Of a DNA stretch of 64,000 nt, positions 45,511-57,900 are shown piece by piece (the first letter of the stretch is position 1; every line of letters starts with the position of its first letter). A model generated the notes under the pieces. The model worked only from the letters and a program-made list of their open reading frames with translations. It had not been told where the DNA came from and searched no databases. Position numbers and translations under genes: made by a program. The stretch spans positions 27,922 through 91,921 of the forward strand of contig JAULBX010015753.1 of assembly GCA_032358255.1 (NCBI GenBank), in the 5' to 3' direction. Source of the stretch: Heterotrichella gracilis. Its lineage: Eukaryota > Sar > Xanthophyceae > Tribonematales > Xanthonemataceae.

Positions 45511-46857
45511 ACGAGCACAAGGATGTAGGGTCGATTCAGCGTGCTGTGGGGGGGGGCTGTGACCGAGGAGTGAAGAGCTATGTGTCTCGGAGGGGACCAT
45601 GCCCATGGCAGCATTGCCTGGTGTGTGGGTGGTTGGACAGCAGCAGCTCTTATCGGTGATTTGTCAGCTGTATAGCGGACTGTGCTTTCTGCTGCCGTGT
45701 GCAAATAGTGGCGTGCAATAACGGGGGTGCATCTGAACACAGTATGATCAGGTTTAGGGTTTAGGGATCAGTCCGCATTTCCCTGCTGTGTTCCTTTTGT
45801 GGGTCAACCCCGAGGCTTTCATTGTGTGAAGTGAGTAGTATCTGTTGGTGAACTAGTGTACATAAATATTTAAGCCGCCTCCTTGGTGGTGCAGTTTTTC
45901 CTTTTGCAGCAATAACGCCAACAATTCCCGCTCTGTCATACTTGGCGCCAGCCGTTGGCTTCTAAACGTTATGTTAGCCTATGTTTCTCTTCATGAATCG
46001 CCACCTTGGAGCAACTAGTTGATTGATTGGTGGAACCGTTGATGGACATTCAATGCAATTTGGTCACGGTGTAACCAAATCAAAATGTTTCAACACTTTG
46101 GAATTGCAACAGAGTTGTGAACTCGGCTGCCAGACTCTAGAACTGGTTGTGCCTTATCCCTCCCCCTGTGACTTTCCTTGGCCAAACATGTTCCCGGGAG
46201 GGTGGCCCACCCAGTGCAGGGACTCTGAAACCACTGGTACTGAACGGCCTAAACGGCGGCCTGCCACCTTGCGCGGCCACCTACAGCCGCGGGCGGGCCG
46301 CTGGTCCCAGGCGACACCTGGCTTCCAACTTCAAACTTCAGCGTTAAAGCTCCTCTCACCGCCAGATAAACACTTCTGTTCAACTAGCTTTGACCATAGG
46401 AGTGGACTAGAAAGGTTGCGAGGTTTGTTGGTGTCCTAACTAACCGCTGCGTTTCACCTAGCTGAGTACTCGCCTAATATTGAATCGTGCATGCCGCCAA
46501 ACGTGCACACACCCGTTGAAGCTCCGTAAAAGGCTGTCTGCCACCAGTCAGCAGTGTTTGTACTGTTCATGTTAATAGACTGGTTCTCGTTCACCGTTAT
46601 ACGGTAGTCCAGTACCGTTGTTGGCCAGCGCTCGCCTTCTACTACATACAGAGTGCAAACCACGCTCAGCCTGGTGGTTCTGGCGCCCTGATTGGGCTCA
46701 CTCGAAAAAGGAAGGTTGCCTCCTGTGACATACGTTGTCCAAGTGGGTGTTGTTGCCCACCAAGGGCAGAGCGGGGTTGAAAACTCGTGGGTCCCAGCGA
46801 GTGGGGCTAGACCAGGGCCTCATGGGCGCCCTTCATAACTCCAGTGCAGTGGCAACA
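45511..46857. other. intergenic region USP to cupredoxin gene
   Basis: USP 3' flank and cupredoxin promoter side. It holds a telomere-like GTTTAGGGTTTAGGG at about 45750-45766. No exon is supported. Confidence 0.5.
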
Positions 46858-49800
46858 ATGAGCGTCTCCGCAAACCAAGTCGCCTCGGTACTGATACAGG
46901 TGGCGCTGCTTGCTCGTCTCGTGGACGGTAAAGGTGAGCTTTGCCAGCCTGGGGACAACCTTCCACCTGCGTTTCATAGCCTCCCAGCCCGCCGTGCTGA
47001 ACAGCGTTTTGGCGTTGCGCTGCAGGCCCCAAAGTGTACCAATGGAGCCCCGCCAACGCGGCATCCCTGAGGAAAATAGAGCTCAAGTGCGGCAGCCAGA
47101 TTGCAGTGCAGTGGTCTGAGCAAAAGGTGAACCGGGACGTATGGCGACTGCCCAGCCATAGCTGCCCAGCCAACTTTGGGATCAAGGCAGCCCTGCCACG
47201 GATGCTGGCCAGGCCCAGCAAGACGGGCAGCTACCTACTCTCCTTCCCAACACAGGGAGTGGTGAGTGCCTTACATTGCAGGGCATTTGGGTCCCACTGG
47301 TGTACAGCTATGTGAAAGCTTGACATGCATGCCACCTGGCCACCTAGTGATCTGTGTATTGATGGATGTCACTTCAAATACTTGCATTGCAGCAGTACAA
47401 CCAGTTGGGCAGTCGGCCTTGCACCAGCCTGCGCCATAGTTGTGTCCTGTGTTCTGTGAGTGCACATACCAGTTCTGATGGTGTGTCTGCTCACGCCTTG
47501 CCTGTGCAGTGCACTTCCAAGTCTTGCAGTGTCACCAGTATTCCTATACATCCCTGGTGGTGCACAGTGTTGAGGCCATTGTTGTGCTTGCCCTGAGTGC
47601 TATTTGGCAAGCTCTGATGGTCTAAGTAGCATGCCACAAACCATGCCACCTGGCAACCGCTACTGACCTTGCCTGCTTCTCCATTCCCTGCAGTATTTCT
47701 TCACCAGCTCGCAAGGAAAGGAGTGCGCTCGTGGAAGTAAGTGCCGCACAACCAACCTATCACTTGGAGATGTTGCAGTTGGTAGTCATCTTTCAGCGGA
47801 CTGCGCATGCGCACAGCACCTCCCCCTGCTGAGGCTTGGGGAACCGAAACATGTTGTTGATGAATTGGGGAACCATGCCTTACACCTGCAACGCATGTCC
47901 CACACGAGCATCATGCCTACGTCAGTACGTACCCACTCCCAGCACCAGTTAAGAGTTTTTATTTTAGGGTTTAGTACCGGCATGGGGACCTCAAAAGGTC
48001 GTTTGTAAGTCGAAAATTGGCTAGTACATGCTTTCACCTGCAGCAATTTGCACTGGCGTATCAAACTGGAATGGTAGTTAGCACCCGTCAAACCACTGGT
48101 CGCTATCTCCCTTGCCAACTGTGCTGTGCTCCCCGCAGTGCTGATGACAGTGGTGGTGACGTGCCCATGGAGCGTGCAAGGGGCTTTGCCCAAGCCGCCG
48201 CCAAAGGGCGCGCGCAAGCCTCCGCCGCGCAAGCCTCCGCCGCGCAAGCCTCCGCCGCGCAAGCGCGCGCCACCCCCGCGCAAGATATCCACATCATCAA
48301 GTAAGTCCAAAGCACGCCCACATACCTTACTCAGCAGCCACTTGCAGGCGGGCACAGCTGATAGCAAGGGGTTGCCAGTCACCTAGTGAGGACCACGGTG
48401 ATTGTTCACAATACAGCTACTAGGAAGGAGTTCAAGCCGGATTCTTGGATACCGTACCCTGCCTGAAAAACAGGCTAGCACTCAGCAAGGTGCATGCAAC
48501 ACACTGCATTGTTTTGCATGCACCTTGCTGAGTGGTGGCATGCAAACCACTGCATGGCATGGCACCAGTGTGTTGCATGTACCCGGCAGCTGTTTACCAC
48601 TCCTACCACTACCATGTGCTGACCTCTACCACCCCGTCTCCCCCGCAGCTCCCCCCGTGAACAAGGTCATCTTGCTCCCCTGGGTCACCGGCAGGGGCTA
48701 CTCAATGATGGAGGTCACTTGCGGCACCAAGGTGATCTTTAATTGGTCTGGCAACAACGTACGTATGCCTGTGGCGCAAACCCTAAACCCTTTACCCTAA
48801 AACAGTGCCTGTGGCGCATATTCTGCATGAGCTGCAGCATTGGGTTGGGGAACAGTAGACATGTTGCTATGCAGCCTGACGCAGGCCTCTGGCGCTGCTT
48901 TTCCGTTATCTTTGTTGTAGGTACGGATGGTATCTTTTATGCTGCATCTGGCAAGCATGTACCTATGGCCTTGACCATGCAACCCCTTGCACTCCCGTCC
49001 ACTTGTCCAACCACCACCACCACCACCATCCATATATGGGGAATTGGGGGACTTCTGCAACCTCCCCTATCCTCTGATTCACCCCCCCGCCGCCTCCCAA
49101 TACCCCATTCCTCCCCTCCCACAGGCCCACGGCCTGTGTCGCATCCCCCCTCCCCTGGACCCCAAGAACCCCACCTCCACCTGCTCGAACAGCAAGGACA
49201 CAACCCACGGCTGCAACGCCTTTAACTCCGCCTCCTTTCCTTTCGAGGACTGCTACGAGCTGGTCAATGACACGGGCAACTTCACACTCACCTTCAAGAA
49301 CAAGGGCACGGTGCGTTTGGGGTTTAGGGTTTAGGCCACGGGATGCATCCCAAGGGTTTAGGGTTTCCAGGTCCTGCATTGCACAGGGGGAGTACATGCT
49401 CGCCATCAAGAAGAAGGGCATGGTGGGTGCGTTTGTGTAACGAGCTTGACACTCTATATTACTGTAGCGTACCTCCTGGTCCAAGGGGCATGGATCCTGG
49501 ACGGGTACTAAACTGATGCGCTGTAAGAGGCCCGCAACTGTACCCTAGCTTGTTGTTGTATTTAAGCCCATGGCACAGAGAGACGACCACCATTTGCAAG
49601 TCAATCAACCTGCAAGTTCGTTATATTGTGGGGGGCGGGGGGTGCATTGGACAGGGGGGATGCACGGTCACATTTAACAACAGGGGCAGAAGGGGTGGTA
49701 GGAGAGTGGGCGGTGGGGGGTGCTTACGCAAGGGTAGTGGCGGGTGAGGGTTGCGTAGCACAGGTCACCTTACTGGCTGAGGCGATCAGGCGGGACTTCC

Positions 49801-49963
49801 CCATCACAATTGCTGCACACCCTCCCTTGCACACTGCCGCTCTGCCCTGTTCTGACATGCTGTGCATGTGTGTGTGCAGTTCTGGTACGGCTGCCCAATC
49901 GGCGTGGGCGCCAACACGCACTGCTGCTACGGCCAGGTGGTGGGGATCAACGTGGTGTGCTGA
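46858..49963 (+). CDS. secreted tandem cupredoxin (phytocyanin-like) protein
   Basis: Seven exons: 46858-46933, 47026-47261, 47694-47736, 48139-48300, 48649-48758, 49125-49310, 49880-49963, giving 298 residues with matching phases. A hydrophobic N-terminus (VASVLIQVALLARLVDG) looks like a weak signal peptide. Domain 1 begins KVYQWSPANAASLRKIELKC, contains CGSQIAVQWSEQKVNRDVW and ends GVYFFTSSQGKECARGMLMT. It has the phytocyanin outline but lacks the His and Cys copper ligands. A basic hinge follows, (K/R)PPPRK repeated three to five times. Domain 2 (VNKVILLPWVTGRGYSMMEV, KVIFNWSGNNAHGLCRIP, GTFWYGCPIGVGANTHCCYG then Q) retains His, Cys and His plus Gln where blue copper proteins have the axial ligand. 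This resembles stellacyanin-type sites. Probable extracellular or wall protein; redox function is inferred from ligands only. The start codon is the least certain part. Confidence 0.82.
48198..48288 (+). repeat. 15-bp coding repeat encoding KPPPR linker
   Basis: CGCAAGCCTCCGCCG repeats three times in tandem, flanked by degenerate units, and encodes (R)KPPPRKPPPRKPPPRK between the two cupredoxin domains. Confidence 0.9.
48479..48534. repeat. 20-bp perfect inverted repeat in cupredoxin intron 4
   Basis: CACTCAGCAAGGTGCATGCA at 48479-48498 is the exact reverse complement of 48515-48534, with a 16-base loop. A further partly complementary GTGTGTTGCATGTA lies at about 48568-48581. Confidence 0.93.
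49383..49434 (+). repeat. copy of cupredoxin exon 6 donor end in intron 6
   Basis: Echoes 49270-49320 (FTLTFKNKGT codons and the GTGCGTTTG donor), about 113 bp downstream. It sits just after a telomere-like GGGTTTAGGGTTT. Confidence 0.75.
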
Positions 49964-51983
49964 CACCTGGCACATGGGGGGGCAATGCGCCGCCACGTGG
50001 CGCGCCCCCATGCGAGGGGTTCAGGGGCCATGGGCCGTCCCATGGTCCCGCATTCAGGGGCGATGAGCTGGCACATGGTGCATGCCATGTGGCGCATTGG
50101 GACGGTACGCTTTGGTGGTATTGAGAACCGCTGCGCTGCTGCTTCGGTCAGGTGGCAGTAAGCAAGCTTTAGACTACTATCCGTAATAACCACCTTGGTG
50201 TATCTGCAACTTTTTTGGAAATGATTCCACGAGTGTGTAGGCTGCCTTTTCAGCTGCAGCTTGACAGAGCATATATTTGTTTTTTAAGCTAGTCCACACA
50301 TGCAACCTCTTTTAGACATTTCCACTTATTTACAAGTGTTACCTGCACACGCATACATTCCATTGTTGTTGTACACAAATAAATCAGTTGCAGCATGTTG
50401 CTAGGCTAGGTTTGTGCCGTGCCACTGCCTATTTTCTACGACGCAGTTTGGTTCCAGCTACTTCGGTGTACCCACACCACGTGCCCCTTGGTGGGTGGTT
50501 TCATGTTGGGTTCAAATTACAGAGACAGTCCTTCATGCAGTATCGCGTTGGCAGCTGCCAACTGGGTTGTGTGTTGCAGGCATGCGCCCACATAAATGCC
50601 TTTTCCTATCTAGCGCAGCAGTGCACATGGTATGTAGTGAACAATTACACACGCAAGGCATTGTTTCATAATGACTGCCATAATGAATAACAAATTCCTC
50701 TTCTTTTGGATTACCAGCAGTAAACCAGCAGGGCCTGGCCCAATACATCATTCTTGTTAATACGTTTAATAAGTGACTTATAAGCGTGGCTGTGCAAATC
50801 ATTTCTACTATGACTTGACAATATCAAGTGCCACTGACAGTGCGCTGCATTGTAACCAAAATTTCTATACGACGTGCACGTGGGGTTCCAACTGACCATC
50901 GTATCTGCTAACAGCATCCTTGGCCTGCGCGATTGCCCCACTGGGGCAGGCCCCGGGCCCGTTTTGCAATTCTTGTTATTGATACGAGTGGAGGCCCGAC
51001 TGAGTCTCTGTGCATATTTGGCGTGGCGCCATCATGTCGTACATGTTTCAAGCTGAACCCTGGTAGGGGCCACACCAGGGTCCCTCAGTGCAGCCTGCAG
51101 TGCAAAAGGTCGCAACCTGCTGTAGGGTTTAGGGTTTGCAAAAATACAAACCCTAACTTAGGGTGATCCAATTGGGCGGCCAGTTGGCGCCAAATTGTGA
51201 CCATCCAACCCAAACCCTAAACCGTGCCTGCTTCCAACCTTTCAGGAGATACTTATGGGCGGTGGCTGCCGATGCAGACCTTACTCACTCGGTTGCTTAG
51301 CCAGGGAGCTGTCACTGAGTTATTATCCTTCTTTGTTGTGGTCACGGCATCTCGCGATATCGCGCTACTGGGAAACTGCAGATACGTGCACCAAACTGCA
51401 GATTCGTGCGCTGGCAGTCCCTCTCTATACCATCTGAGAGGACCTGGCGCTGTCTGTGTATACGATCTTACTGGATATCGCCTACTGGCAAAGTAAGGTG
51501 GGTGTGGTGGAGTGGTTCACTCTTGAAGTCCACTTTTGAAGTGCACTTTTGTCAAGCCACGACAAGTGCGGTCTCAAGCCGTGTGGGTTTGCGCTCGCTC
51601 TAGGATTTTGGCAGAGGATTACTAGATTGCCGTGTCACTATCGTAGCTCGATTGGCCTAGGGATCGCGCTTGTGGGGGACATCAGTTGGACAGACGGCTG
51701 ACGCCCTATTAGTAATATCTTCCAGATCTTGTCGCTCTTTCCCTCCAGCGATCTTCTGCCAAATGCCGAGCTGACTCAACATATAGAAAGCTTGTTCTGG
51801 TTCAAACCAAGGTCTTCCTGCTTTGCCATTTGGGTGAACTGCAGTATCTTTAAACCGACGCCACTGATAGCCTGAAACGCTGTTGCCTGCTGTTGGACTG
51901 GCAACAGCCCATACCTTCACTAGTCTGTTTCATACAAAGGCTTGACCGTATCCTGCCTTCCCACGACTATATTTTACCTGCAG
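49964..51983. other. intergenic region cupredoxin to starch synthase
   Basis: No supported exon of either neighbour. It includes a degenerate GGGTTTAGGGTTTGCAAAA / TTGGGTTT...AAACCC-rich patch at 51120-51230 and the minus-strand open frame described separately. Confidence 0.5.
51657..51920 (-). other. unidentified 87-residue open frame, possible gene relic
   Basis: The open frame contains GYQWRRFKDTAVHPNGKAGR and PWFEPEQAFYMLSQLGIWQK. Its Trp-rich, globular-looking composition and lower GC differ from neighbouring algal exons. No family recognised and no splice context assigned. It could be a fragment of a mobile element or of an organellar or viral gene; I cannot tell. Confidence 0.25.
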
Positions 51984-54900
51984 GAAACTGCCTCTGGAAA
52001 GTGCTCCTGGAAACCTTCTGCTTCGGCTGCCCCGCCATGCTGTCAGCCTTGGCTAGCTGCTCAGGGGAGCCCTGCTGCTCCACCCAAGCCCATGGCAGCT
52101 GGACCACCATGGTACCCTCCCGCCCCCTCGCACGCCACCCACCCGCCAGCCACCTCTCAGCAGCAGCACCCAAGCTGGTTAGCTGTTCCATCCCCAGCAG
52201 GGGCTTCTTGGGACACCAGCTCCTGTCCCAGTCCCAAAGAAAACACAGCACGTTCAGGGACGGCAGCGGCGCGCGGGTAGTCGCAGACTTCACCTCCTCA
52301 GAGGTAATTTTCAGTCCTCACTGGCCATGTAATAGCCTAACCCCAAAGCCTAATTTTTTACCCTTGCAGGGTAGTTGCAGACTTCACCTCAGAGCCTGGC
52401 CATATGAATTCCTAATCCCTAGGTTTCAACCCTTGCAGGGAGCAGGCGTCCGGGTGCCCCGCTGGGCTCCTGCACCGCTTGCTCACCCCCCTTACAGCCT
52501 AAACCCTAAACATCTATGCCCCTCCTTGCTGCACCAGGGGCTGTGCTTCTGGCCACAATACTGTTTGCTACTCCCCCACTGCTGGCTCAGCTGCACACAA
52601 ACATTTTGCAAGAGCTACCGCCACTCCTTCATACTCCCTCCCATGAAGTACACACCACTGCCCCCACACCCCACACCACACACCACACCACCACCCACCC
52701 CGCAAACCCGGTATACCTCCCACAGGGCCTCCTGGTGCCAGCAGATGACTTCAAGGCAGAGGAGTGGGTGACCACAGTGGACTGGGGCAACGTGCTCACA
52801 CCCGTGGCAGATGGGGTATCCATCCAAGTGTGCCAGCCAAACTACGAGGTGCGGCGTTGAAAGCAGCACCCGGCATCCACTTTTGCACAGATGGGTTGCC
52901 CCCATGCGGGATAGCAGCAGTGCGTGGTTGCATTGGTTGTGCAAGCCTGGGGTGGCATGCTTACCAATACTGCGTCGAGTACTGGAATAGCTAGCCACAT
53001 GGTTCTGCTTGGTGTGGCAATGGTACCTTTACTATCCTGGCTGTGGCACGCTTCTGAACCAGGCAACTCCCTGTGCGGAATCTCTACACAGCGGGGAGGT
53101 TCGCTCACCTTGAGAAAAAAGCAAAGTTTCCACAAAGCTCGTCGCACTGGGTGTAGTGTCCACACTCCAAGTATGTGTAAGTCCACACATACTTGGAGTA
53201 TGGACACTACACCCAGTTGCAGGACCATGTGGGGCGTCGCAATTTTCCCAGGCTTGGGGAACCCCTGCCAACACCCACAACAAACCCAGAAGCGCGAAAA
53301 CCCTGATCAAAACCCTCATGACAGCCCTGCCACCCGTCGCAGGTGCGGTTCGTATATCGCGCGGTGGGCCGCCCCCTGGAGCATGCCAAGACCATCCTAG
53401 CGCACGTGGGCCATTCCGGATGGCAGGACACGCAGGACATCTCACTGCAGGTGGACAAGCGGAACCCCGAGGTAGGGTTTGGCTGGCTGGTGCACCTGGG
53501 CCCCGTGAGGGGTTGCTGGCGCAGGCCATGCATGTGTATGGGCACAGGCTGGCGGGAATGCGGGGCACGGACTATCCTCCTTTGTGCATATGACATGCTG
53601 CATTCGAAGGCAAGGAACCTGTGTGTCGTATGCAAATGCGATGTCGAGCATCTCCACATGCGAATGCATGTTATACATGGATCGCGTCAAATTCCGTAAC
53701 CCAAGGTCAAGGAGCCTGCGTGGCGAATTCTGGATCCCAGCTCAATGCGTGCATGCTATAACCGGATCGTACTCCCGTCACTGATGCGCCTGCATGCTGC
53801 ATGCAATCCCCATCCCCATCCCCGTCCCCGTCCACTCCACCATTGACCCTATCTAGGGGAGATACAAATCACTTCCCCCCCTTCCCCCCTAGGTGTGGTG
53901 GGGCGTGTACCGCCTGTCTGCTGGCAAGTTGCCTGCTGCCTGGCACCTTGAGATGCAGGTTGTGTTCAAGGGGTTCATGGACAACGGGGTGGAGAGGTGA
54001 GGGGCGGGCTAGGGGATACCTTGCCTGTCTAAAGCTCAATACTACTGTTTTGGGCTTGTGTAAGTGGGGAGGCGTGGGCTGAGGGGGAGACATGTGGAGC
54101 CTATATCCTCCAGTGTATACTGTGCAAGGGGCGTAGTCGTTTGTGGGACTGCATGTAAGGACACTACTTGAAACTGTGTGCATGGGATGCATGAGCCGCT
54201 CGGGGGCACACCCTTACAATGAATCATCGCCAACCCCCACTGTCCGCGCCGTGCAAGACAAATCACGTGAGCTGCGCAGCTCGCTATTAATATAGGTTAG
54301 CATGATGGCAACTGTGCCATGCACAAATGCATGAGGGTTGGCATCATATTCTCCAGTCCCTCTCAAAAGTATTCAGTGCCACCATCCCTGCCACCCCGCC
54401 AGGTGGGACAACAACGGGGGCCACAACTGGACGGTGGAGGTGGAGCTGGCGCAGGGCGAGGGGCTGGTGAACGCACCCACCGCCTCCGCACCCGCCTCCC
54501 GCTCCCTGGTTTCCTCGCTGCTGCTGCGCATCGACTCGCTCATCGCCACGCGCAAGCTGACAACGGAGCAGGGGGCGGTGCTGCGCACGCTGGCCTGGCA
54601 GAAGGACTTCCCGCTGCTGAGGATGTATGAGAAGGTGGGTGGGGTGGGCGAGTGACTTGGCAGTGGTGGCGGGCAGCTGAGGAGTGCGAGGGAACATGCA
54701 CGGGGATGGGGCATGCGGTGGGGAGTGCGCGAGGGTCAGGGCATGCGGGCGAGGGGGGTGAAGGAAGGGGTTGGTGAGTTGTCATGGCGCGACAGAGAGA
54801 GAGTCATTTGGGAGGGGACAGCAGAACGTGCAGGAGTCAATATGCCTCAACGGCCATCCACCCCAATAGCTACCATGTCTGCACATTCTGACCTCGCCCT

Positions 54901-57900
54901 CCCTCCCCATCCCAGGTGCAGCATTGGGACGACTGGGGCGTGCGCGCAGCGCTGGCCCGCAGGGCCCCCTTCCTGCGCCGGCCCGGGCTCCACGTGGTGC
55001 ACATCGCCAGCGAGATGGCGCCCATTGCAAAGTGCGGGGGGCTGGGCGACGTGGTGACGTCGCTTGGCAAAGCGCATGCGGCCACAGGCACCCTGGTGGA
55101 GGTCATCATGCCCAAATACGACTGCATCAAATACGAGTGCGTGCCTGGGGGGGGAGGTTGTGCAGGGAAAAGGGGGGTTGTATTTATGTGGCCCAGTTGG
55201 GGTACGTTCATTGAGAAGTGGCTGTGAAGCGTGCGCTGCTGTTTGTTTTGGGGGACTGGGCTGTGAGTTGAAGATGGCGGGGCCTCTTAACCTGCACCAA
55301 CATTTCATGGACAGTTGATCAAAAACACGAAAAGTACCACCAATAGGACGCATTGAGGCAGGTCTCTGGGGGGCCATGCACACATCAGAACCCTACCAAC
55401 ACCCTTGCAACACAGGGGCGTGGGCGAGCTGCGCCAGCTGATGGAGTTCTCCACCCCCTTGGGGCAACACACACATCAAAACCCTACCAAGAACCCTATC
55501 AAAACCTTAACAAACCCCTGCTGCGCAGGGGCGTGGGCGAGCTGCGCCAGCTGATGGAGTTCTCCACCCCCTGGGGCGACGCGCACATCAAGACCGTCGC
55601 CTGGTCGGGCATTGTGGACGGCCTGCCCGTGTACTTCATTGAGCCCTACTCCTACGAGGGCTTCTTCTGGAGGGGCCAGGTGTATGGCGAGCACGATGAC
55701 TCGCTGCGCTTCATGTTCTTCTCGAAAGCAGCGCTGGAGTTTCTGCTGCAGGCGGGCAAGCAGCCTGACGTGTTGCACATACACGACTGGCAGGTGGCGG
55801 CCGTGGTGCGTACAGCGCTGGTGGAAACCCTTGCCGAAACCCCAGGGGCACCATGTGAACATACATGGCTGGCAGGCGGCGGCGGTCGTGCACTGCCCCA
55901 TACCTAGCAAATTCTGCCAAAATCTTAGCAAATTCTCTGCCCCCCTCCAAAACAATTCGCTGCCCCCCTCCAAGCACCAGGGACTAGGCGGCGGCGGTGC
56001 CCTGCTAGAATATAAAAGACAAATAGTCCCTGGCGTCCCTCACATGTATGCATGCCAAACCCTATCCCTTGCACCTCTCTGACCACAGCTGTGCGACCTC
56101 GCTCTAACACCCCCCCAACCCCACTGCAGGCGCCCCTGCTGCGGGAGGTGTACCAGCCGCGCGGCCTCACCCGCCCCGGCGTGCTGCTCACCATCCACAA
56201 CATTGCCTTCCAGGGCTGGATCACGCCGGACTACCTGGAGCTGCTGGGCATACCCCGGGATAGGGTTTTCCATGCCGAGTGCATGCTGGAGGACACACGG
56301 CCTGGGTTCTTCCAGGACCAGCCGGATGCTAACCTGCTCAAGGGGGCGGTGGTGTATGCGGATAGGTGGGTAGGACATCAAATGGGGAGGTTGTGGGTGG
56401 GTGCATGGGTGCGAGCTTGCATGTACCCTTAATCTTACAGTTTTGCATGCGGAGTGCGTGCTGGCCACTGGAAACAGGCAGGTGTGGTTGAATGCATGGT
56501 GCATAGTCCCATTTCATCACCAGCGTAAGGCACCATCTCTCCCCCCCAGAGGGCAAATACACCCCTCTCACAAGCCGAATACCACTCCCCCTTGCAGGGT
56601 GACCACTGTCTCCCCCACCTATGCACGCGAGGTGTTCACCCCCCTGTATGGCATGGGCATGCAAGACATGCTGGCCAAGCACGCCTACAAGTTCACGGGG
56701 GTGCTCAACGGGATAGACCACGAGATGTGGGACCCGGCAAAGGACACGCTCATTCCCGCCAACTTCACCGCAAAGGTGCGGGCAAGGGAAGGAGGGGGGG
56801 GACATGGGTGTGGTTGCTGGCGCATGGGGAAGTTGGGGAGGGGGGGAGGGCAATGCGTATGAGCGAGAAGCAGGGTATATTACTGTACTAAATACCTTAA
56901 CAATTAATTCTGGCTTCAATCATACAGTAAGTTCTGCAAAAAGCGTTATGGTAGTTTGTGTCTCTTCCCGTGGGTATATCTTGATAAGTTAGGGTATTAG
57001 TACACCCCTGGAGCAAGGAAGCACTGGCGGCGGCTATCTCAACCATCTGTGCACACTCCACCCCACGCCAGCACAACGCAGCGGTTTCCTCCCCTCACCC
57101 GCACCCCACCCACCTTGCAGACCCTGGAGGGCAAGGAGGCCTGCAAGAAGGCCCTGTGCGAGGAGCTGCGCATGCCCTACGGCCTGCACCCTAGCCTGCT
57201 GGAGTCCAAGCTGGGCAAGGAGCGCACCGCGGCGGCGGCGGCGGGCAAGGACGGGGCGGGGATGCCCCCATCGAAGCCCATTATTGCCATTGTGTCGAGG
57301 CTGACTGAGCAGAAGGGCCTGCCGCTGCTGATCCACGGGCTGTACATGGCGCTGCAGAGCGGGGCACAGGTGGGGTGGGAAGCTGGGCTAGTTCTATTTT
57401 GGCTTTATTGCTAGCCAAAACCCTCACTTTTGGGGTGAAGAGTGCATCCCACACCCGTGATATATGTGGGATTTGTGGGATGGCTGACTACTGTGGATTA
57501 TATGAGCAAGCTCTGAAGCGATGGCTCATTGATCCCATGAGTCATGGGATCTCTTGTCTGGGCGGGTTGCATGTTGTGCATGGAACGGTGCAAATAATAA
57601 AAACAATTGCGCCTCCGTTCTTGCAGGTCATCCTGCTTGGCTCTGCGTCCGACTACGCCACCCAGTGCGAGTTTGACCGCATGGCGCACGAGTTGTGGCA
57701 GGGGCCAGACGCGCGCCTGGTGCTGCGCTACGACGAGGCGCTGAGCCACAGGATCTACGCGGGCGCCGACATGATCCTCATCCCCTCCTTCTTCGAGCCC
57801 TGCGGCCTCACGCAGCTCATCGCGCTGCGCTACGGGACCATACCCGTGGTGCGGGAGACGGTGTGTGTGGCGAGAACGGGGGGGTTTAGAGAGGCATGGT

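Noticed and set aside
51942-52280. Pro/Ala/Ser/Gln-rich frame as the N-terminus of starch synthase III
   Set aside because: Attractive composition, but its donor phase does not fit the next firm exon. The alternative frame ending [11 protein letters not shown] at 52303 fits and its edge is echoed at about 52370; the question stays open.
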